Shown here: piece after piece, positions 58,469-64,000 of the stretch
How positions within the stretch are numbered: position 1 is the stretch's first letter
How the letters are laid out: every line of letters starts with the position of its first letter
Origin: Tetrastigma voinierianum
Lineage: Eukaryota > Streptophyta > Magnoliopsida > Vitales > Vitaceae
Assembly (NCBI GenBank): GCA_016808115.1
Contig: JAEQBH010003943.1
Span: 496,001-560,000, forward strand
Length of the DNA: 64,000 nucleotides
Direction of reading: 5' to 3'
Position numbers and translations under genes: made by a program
The notes under the pieces: model-generated
What the model was told of the DNA's origin: nothing
What the model saw: the letters and a program-made list of their open reading frames with translations, nothing else
The model's database searches: none

Positions 58469-58734
58469 ACTTGACATGGGGCGCTAATGGTATCAAATCT
58501 TAAACTTGATGCTTGAGCTTGGAATCACGGTTTCTTGTCATCTTGGTTCTTTGATTTGGTGAAATTCACTTTCAAATTAGCGATCCTTCATCATTGTCAT
58601 CATTAGCTTGTATTATCTTCATTTGAAGCTTGATCAATTTCAACCTATCACTCAACTCAACTTTAACCATTAGTAACCAATAATTTTGGTTTGTTATCAT
58701 CAAAACCTAATCTAGAGGTACACTTGGGCTAACA

Positions 58735-59160
58735 ATTTCCCCCTTTTTGATGATGACAAACCTTGGTTATCTAGGAGGAGTAAATCTCTCCCTCAAACCA
58801 ATAGTATAAAAAATAATTGCATAATATAAATTTTAACCAATTCAAACATATGCAATTTACATTCAACACATAAGACAAGCATCAATGAATGATATAAATG
58901 TGACATTCTCTTTTAGCACTAGATGCATATCTTTCTTCCCCTTGATACATATCATCTCCTTTTAGCACAAAACTCCTAGATACATATTTTTCTCCCCCTA
59001 TGGAAACATAAAAAAGGAACAATGGGCTTTTATACATAAAGATATCTTCCCCTTTGAAAGTGTAATTAGGTAAGAGTTTTAGAGTTTAAGCACAACATTT
59101 TTCAAGCGATATTGATAATCAAGTTATGTAACTATTTTTTTTTTTTACAAAGAGATGACC
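58735..59160 (-). other. Copia C polypurine tract and 3' untranslated region
   Basis: The complement of 58735-58748 is AAAAAGGGGGAAAT, immediately before the LTR start TGTTAGCCC. This long A/G tract is characteristic of SIRE-type elements. The remainder up to the end of pol is A/T-rich and non-coding. Confidence 0.75.
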
Positions 59161-62100
59161 CCTAATTTTCTTCTAATGTTAACAAATTGATTCTCATTAA
59201 GGAGTTTGGTGAAAATATCAGTGAGTTGGCCCTCAGTTCTAACAAAATCAAGTGTAATATCCCCTTTTTGTGCATGATCTCTAAGGAAATGATGTCTAAT
59301 CTCTATATGCTAGGTCACACAGAAGTGTTACATTTGGATTCTTTGATATGCTAATGACTTGTGTTGTCATAATGGAGGAACATGAGAATATGTGGCAAGT
59401 ACTAAGTGTTTGTTTTGTCAAAGCATATGCACTTTGCTAGACAATGTATTGACTTTTGCCGTTGACAAGGTATGATTTGTTTCTTGCTATGCCAAGACAC
59501 GTAACCCAGTGACCTAAATTGACCACGCATTTCACTAGTGTTTTTTCTATCAATTTTGCAACCACTAAATCCTCATCAAGACCAACATATGAACATATTT
59601 TCACATTTTTGAATACTAAGGAACCAATATCAATAATGCCTTTCAAATACCTGAATTATTTTAAGCGCATTCAAAATGAGATACTGGACATGCGAAATCT
59701 GCTTACCTGAAACATACACTATACATGATATCGACACTAGCCAGTTAAGCACAACAAAGAACCAATCGTGCCTCTATATTTAGTTTGGTCAACGGGCTTA
59801 CCTTTCTTATCCATGTCAAGCTTGATGGATGAGCCCATAGGTGTGCTCTTGGCCTTCACTTCTTCCAAATTGAACTTCTTGAGGAGGTCTCTTATGTACT
59901 TTGCTTGATTTATGAAGGTGCCTTCCTTAAGTTGTTTGATTTGAAGACCAAGGAAGAAGTTGAGCTCTCCCATCACGCTCATCTCAAATTCACTATGCAT
60001 AGAATTGGAAAACTCTTCACAAAGTGAGACATTAGTAGCACCAAATATAATATCATCAACATAGATTTGAACAATAAGCAAGTCATTTTCCTTTGGCTTA
60101 ATGAAGAGAGTTGTATTAATTTTGCCCATTTTGAAACAACTAGAGACAAGAAATTTGCTTAGCCTTTCATATCAAACTCTAGGTGCTTGTTTCAAGCCAT
60201 AAAGTGCCTTTTTGAGTTTGAAAACATGGTTAGGGAAATTAAAACTTCCAAACCCGAGTGGTTGTTCAACATATACTTCCTCATTTATCAAACCATTTAA
60301 AAAATCACTTTTCACATCTATTTGATATAAAATAAAGTTTTTATAACAAGCAAAAGCAAGCAATATTCTTATGGCTTCTAATCTAGCTACGGGAGCAAAG
60401 GTCTCTTGATAGTCAATTCCCTCTTGTTGATTATATCCTTGGACCACTAATCTTGCTTTATTTCTAATTATTATGCCATTTTCATCCATTTATTCTTATA
60501 TATTTCATTTTCCAACACCTACTTTGAATCTATTTGGCCTGATGCTAACCAAACTTCATTCACCTTTCAAATTAGTTGATTCTTCTTGCATAGCAATAAC
60601 CCAATTCTCATCTACTATTAAAATAAATCTAGCTTCTTAGGTTCAATTTGAGAGATAAGGCAAGATTATTTTCAAATATTTCTGAAGATGATCTGAGTGC
60701 TTACCCAATTGATGGATTACTTATAATTTGATCTTGTGGATGATTTGTGACAAATTTCCACTTTTTTGGAATTCCTTGACTAGATTCTCCTTGCTCAAGT
60801 CGAGGAGGTGGAGGAAAGGCCAAAGGTGATTTCTCTTCCTTCTTTGAATCAATCTCCTATTCTTGTTGGTGAACTCCATTGTCAATTTGCAATCTTCCCA
60901 TGGAGAAGTCCAAACCTACATCATCATCAACACTCTCTTTTTTTTCAAGAGACTTGTTAGATTCATCAAAGACTACATGGACAAACTCCTCTACTACCAT
61001 AGTCTTTTTGTTGAAAACTCTATAAGCTTTACTAGATGAAGAATATCCAAGAAATATCCCAACATTAGATTTTGTATCAAATTTTCCAAGGTTATCCTTG
61101 GTATTTAAAATAAAGCATTTACTTCCAAATACTTAGAAATAACAAATATTAGGTTTCTTGTTTTCCAAAAGTTTCATGGGTTTTCGAAGGCCATTTGCCA
61201 TAAACTCTATTCAGCCTATAACATGAAGTGTTGATAAGCAGTCCAATAACTTAATTTAGCAAGTGTTTTCATGAAGCATGGTTTACACCATTTCTTGGGT
61301 TCATTTTCTTTCAATAACCATTTTGTTGGGAGTTCTAGGAGGCCCGAAAAGGTATGTTCATTCCATGCTCATCTGGCTCTCAGCTCGGCATTTCAAATTT
61401 CACTTCATGGCGCTAACATACAAATGGTAAACCTTTTCATTTTGAATTTTTCTACAAACTTTTGAAAACTCATGGAAGACATCATTTTTGTGAGCTAAAA
61501 ACAAGACCCATGTATATCTAGAGAAGTCATCTACAATCACAAATGCATATGATTTACTTCCAAGACTAGTAGTCCTTGAGGGTCCAAACAAATCCATATG
61601 GAGAAGCTTTAGAGGTCTTGATGTAGAAATGAAATTTTTGTTTTTAAAAGATGTTTTTATCTGCTTTCCTATTTGACATGCTTCACAAACTTTATCTTTT
61701 TCAAAAGAGATTTTGGGAGAGACCTCTATGGGATTCACTTTGTTGAGTTGTGTAATGAGATTCATGTTCACATGTCCCAATCTCCTATGCCACAACCACC
61801 TCTCATCATGCATGTTAGAAAAAAATCTATTATGACCTTCATATTTTGAAATATCAATTGTATAAACACTTTCATTTCTATGGCCCATGAAGATGATTTT
61901 ATCATTTTGAGAATCCTTGACAATACAATGAGAGGATTCAAAAATCACTCTAAAACCTTTGTCACAAAGTTGACTAATGCTCAAAGGATTATGTTTCAAA
62001 CCATCAACAATCAAAACATTTTCAATAAGAGATGATGAGTTGTTACTTATAGAACCATGTCCAATGATTCTACCTTTTCCATTATTTCCAAAGGTTACGT

Positions 62101-62200
62101 ACCCTCATTTTCTCCTTGTGAGGAAGACAAACTTTGACTCATCTCCGGTCATGTGTCTTGAGCAACCACTATCCAAGAACCATTTCTTCTTCTTTGATCC
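59160..62200 (-). pseudogene. Copia C pol: protease, integrase, RT, RNase H (broken)
   Basis: Read leftwards: protease WFLDSGC.RHMTGD in broken frames near 62150-62180. The best-preserved stretch is 61400-62014: IVDGLKHNPLSISQLCDKGF, then the integrase zinc finger LWHRRLGHVNM with CEACQIGKQ, then the core LLHMDLFGPSRT and FVIVDDFSRYTWVLFL. Soon after KIQNEK the core is deleted or scrambled (the expected SDHGGEF is missing) and resumes as KPNICYF.VFGSKCFILN near 61100. RT at 60172-60489 has YQIDVKSDFLNG and LKKALYGLKQAPR, and 59737-60129 has YVDDIIFGAT and RGTIGSLLCLTG. RNase H below 59740 is full of stops. Confidence 0.88.
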
Positions 62201-62536
62201 TATAAAAAGTCAAAAGCTTTGTTACCCCATATCTTTTTGGGTTATGGTGGTTAGTGACCTTGCAAACTGACCTTCTTTGACTTGGAGGTTGAGACCTTTT
62301 GGGATTCATTCCTAAGAGGACAAGTACTACTAATGTGTACTCCTCTACCAAAAAAATTGCAAATGGTTGATGGACTTTCACTTGTGAATTCTTTGACAAA
62401 ATAGTTTCTAAAATATTTTTCATTCTTTGAAGATTTGTATCCTAACCCCCTTTGATCACAAACACATTTTTGGCTAGCTAGGATCATATCAAAAGCCATT
62501 TGTCCACAAGAGAATTTTGAAAGTGGAGACATTAAC
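62201..62536 (-). pseudogene. Copia C gag C-terminal part (truncated)
   Basis: The frame from 62536 leftwards reads SPLSKFSCGQMAFDMILASQ, then CNFFGRGVHISSTCP. This is a zinc knuckle in which the second cysteine is phenylalanine (expected CX2CX4HX4C). The N-terminal gag is absent because a gypsy LTR is inserted at 62537. It presumably continues beyond the window. Confidence 0.75.
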
Positions 62537-64000
62537 TGTAACACCCGAATTAGACCCTAGTAGTTTTATTGCAATTTTGTAGTATAAGAAAAGTAAAATT
62601 GGCATTTTCGAGAATTTGAGTACTAAGGGTAAATTGGTAATTTGACATTAAGGACCCAAAGGTCATAAAACAAGAAGATTATATGCTAAGTTAGAAATTG
62701 AATAAGTTAATATGCAAATAGATTAAAAAGGAAGGACGAATAGAGAAAAAAAAAAAGGAACTTTGAGGCGAAAATGGATAAAAGCGAACATGGTCTTAGA
62801 ATATCTCATTTTTTGAGCTTTGAAGGTTAGGGCACGATTGGGAGAAAGAGAAAGGAAGAAAAGAATAAGAAGGAAGAAGGAAGAAGAGAAGAAGAAGAAA
62901 ATCCAGGTTTGGAATTCATGTTTGGAACTTTTGTATGGATTTGTTGGTTAGGAAACCCTCTTAGCCCTCTCTTTGCCTATGTTTTGGGGTTTGAAGAACC
63001 CTATCTCTATATAAAAGTGATTTGTGTTGGTTCTAGTTTGGTTTTGAGATTAGTTAGTTTTGGTTGGAAGATTTCCGGTGAAAATGACCATTAGCCATTT
63101 TTAAGTAGCAAGTGATCTGGTACTCAATGTGGTTTTTGCTGAAAGGATGTTGAATGCCGTGCGAGAAGGTTGAGTACCGGTGCCAGAGCTTGTTTTGGTT
63201 TGGGAGGATGTTAAGTACTAGTCTTGAGGAGTTGAGTGTAAGATACTCAAAGTGAATTTAAGTTCTGAATGGTATTAAGTCATAGATGTGAAAGGTGATC
63301 TGGGTACTGAAGTTGCTACCAGGTTTAGAGGATGTTAAATCTTAGGTACTAAAAAGTGGTTTAAGGTTCGAGGAGAAGAGTTAAGTACTAATTGCTAAGA
63401 GTTAGTCTGCCGGTACTCACTTGGATTGTAAGGTTGATGCAGTCCTACAATGTGTTTTTATCTGATAGTCAGTTAATTGAATGAAGGGTTAGTACATGTA
63501 TAAAAGTCATATGAAAAATGTTCTGTACCTTGCCCCTCATTTGCTAATGGGATCAAGAATGATATAACAAGTCCTGAAAACCATATAATCATATGCCTGC
63601 TTAAGACCAAATAGTGAATGAATAGGCACGTCTCTGATCAATGCTTCGACACTCCTGCTAGTGCTACGACACTTCTATTACATAGGCAGGCACATCTCTG
63701 ATCAGTGCTACGACACTCCCCACTAGTGCTCTTGCATATTGTGGGCAAGCACGTCTTTGATCGGTCTTATGACACTCACGCTGGTGCTCACGACACTTCT
63801 GTGCGTGGGCAGGCACGTCTACGTTGATCTTGTGTCGTACCTTCGGGTACCTATTGTGTTGTGTTCCTCTCATTCATTGTTACCGGTCTATGTAGACAAA
63901 TACTTATATGTAGTATACATGAATAATATGATACATGAAATTAAAAGTACTTAGTTCTGTTCTGTGATCTATACAGAAAAACATTTATATGATAAGAATA
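62537..64000 (+). mobile_element. Gypsy-type LTR inserted in copia C gag (truncated by window end)
   Basis: Begins TGTAACACCCGAATTAGACC. The preceding TTAAC (62532-62536) would be one copy of the 5-base target duplication. It shares with its sister LTRs the 'taagggtaaatt' block, a GA-rich tract (62838-62900), 'tttccggtgaaaatg' (63073) and the block 63600-63930 that matches the complement of 21050-21370. 1464 bases are visible. Whether an internal region follows cannot be seen. Confidence 0.82.
63620..63835. repeat. Repeats of about 70-80 bp in the gypsy LTR
   Basis: The motif 'ctgatc.gtgctacgacactcc', followed by 'gtgct.cgacacttct' and 'ggcaggcacgtct', recurs about three times with drift. 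Related but diverged copies lie on the minus strand at 21190-21370 and loosely at 17230-17460, so the array is a conserved part of this LTR family. Confidence 0.65.

Larger units (their letters stand above)
52896..58734 (-). repeat. Copia C 3' LTR, split by nested gypsy LTRs
   Basis: The outer end is TGACTTAGCAACC at 52896 and the inner end is GGGCTAACA at 58734. Sequence belonging to the LTR is 52896-54375 and about 58470-58734. The middle is an inserted gypsy LTR. The uninterrupted length would be about 1.7-1.8 kb. It contains an 81-bp repeat and a cluster of short 'tcgaccattt' repeats, listed separately. The second LTR is outside the window, so the ends are inferred from the polypurine tract and the LINE break point. 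Confidence 0.75.
52896..64000 (-). mobile_element. SIRE/Maximus-type Ty1/copia element C (runs off the window)
   Basis: The minus-strand element has its 3' LTR at 52896-58734 (interrupted), polypurine tract AAAAAGGGGGAAAT (complement of 58735-58748), pol 59160-62200 and gag from 62201 upward until another LTR interrupts at 62537. The 5' LTR must lie beyond 64000. The RT active site YVDDIIFGAT, the protease WFLDSGCSRHMTGD and the LTR start 'TGTTAGCCCAAGTG..TTTTGATGATAAC' are typical of the SIRE/Maximus lineage, which often carries an extra envelope-like frame. No such frame is seen between pol and LTR here. Confidence 0.85.

Noticed and set aside
58457..58500. Complete gypsy internal region after the LTR at 54376
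   Set aside because: Only a primer-site-like motif is present. Within about 50 bases the sequence appears to be copia C LTR again.

Overview
The window is nuclear DNA of a flowering plant, most likely a eudicot. It is AT-rich, the genes have GT-AG introns, there is an organelle-type pentatricopeptide repeat (PPR) gene, and most of the length is plant LTR retrotransposons. I see no rRNA, tRNA, CRISPR array or prokaryotic gene. Element boundaries come from repeat ends, target-site duplications (TSDs) and primer sites read by eye. Those given as approximate may be off by tens of bases.

Layout. (1) 1-11807: gene-bearing flank. It holds a diverged tandem repeat (1-960), a short gypsy gag remnant (about 4230-4622), a 174-bp tandem duplication (6477-6823), a PPR gene on the minus strand (8182-9879) and a small membrane-protein gene on the minus strand (10235-10903/10951). 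(2) 11808-46504: a block of about 34.7 kb of nested retrotransposons. It is bracketed and interrupted by (TA)n tracts at 11808-11866, 30817-30899 and 46449-46504, as if two large elements entered one TA microsatellite. Copia element B (minus, 11867-30806) has its 3' LTR split by copia element A (plus, 11906-23485), and A is itself interrupted by two gypsy-type solo LTRs. Next comes a large Ty3/gypsy element of the Tat type (minus, 30900 to about 46437) with decayed gag-pol, a tandem array of about 104-bp units, an antisense extra ORF, and a solo LTR inside that ORF. (3) 46505-52895: a gene island with a seven-exon TOPORS-like RING E3 ligase gene (plus, 47461-51656), followed by the tail of a LINE-type RNase H domain. 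(4) 52896-64000: a SIRE/Maximus-type copia element C (minus), running off the window. Its 3' LTR holds a gypsy LTR that holds a second solo LTR, and its gag is cut by another gypsy LTR.

Only three genes look functional: the PPR gene, the membrane-protein gene and the TOPORS-like gene. The retroelement reading frames all carry stops, frameshifts or deletions. I found no convincing new biological system. The features most worth a second look are the Tat-type element, which combines an antisense ORF with a satellite-like array, and the readable insertion history of the nest.
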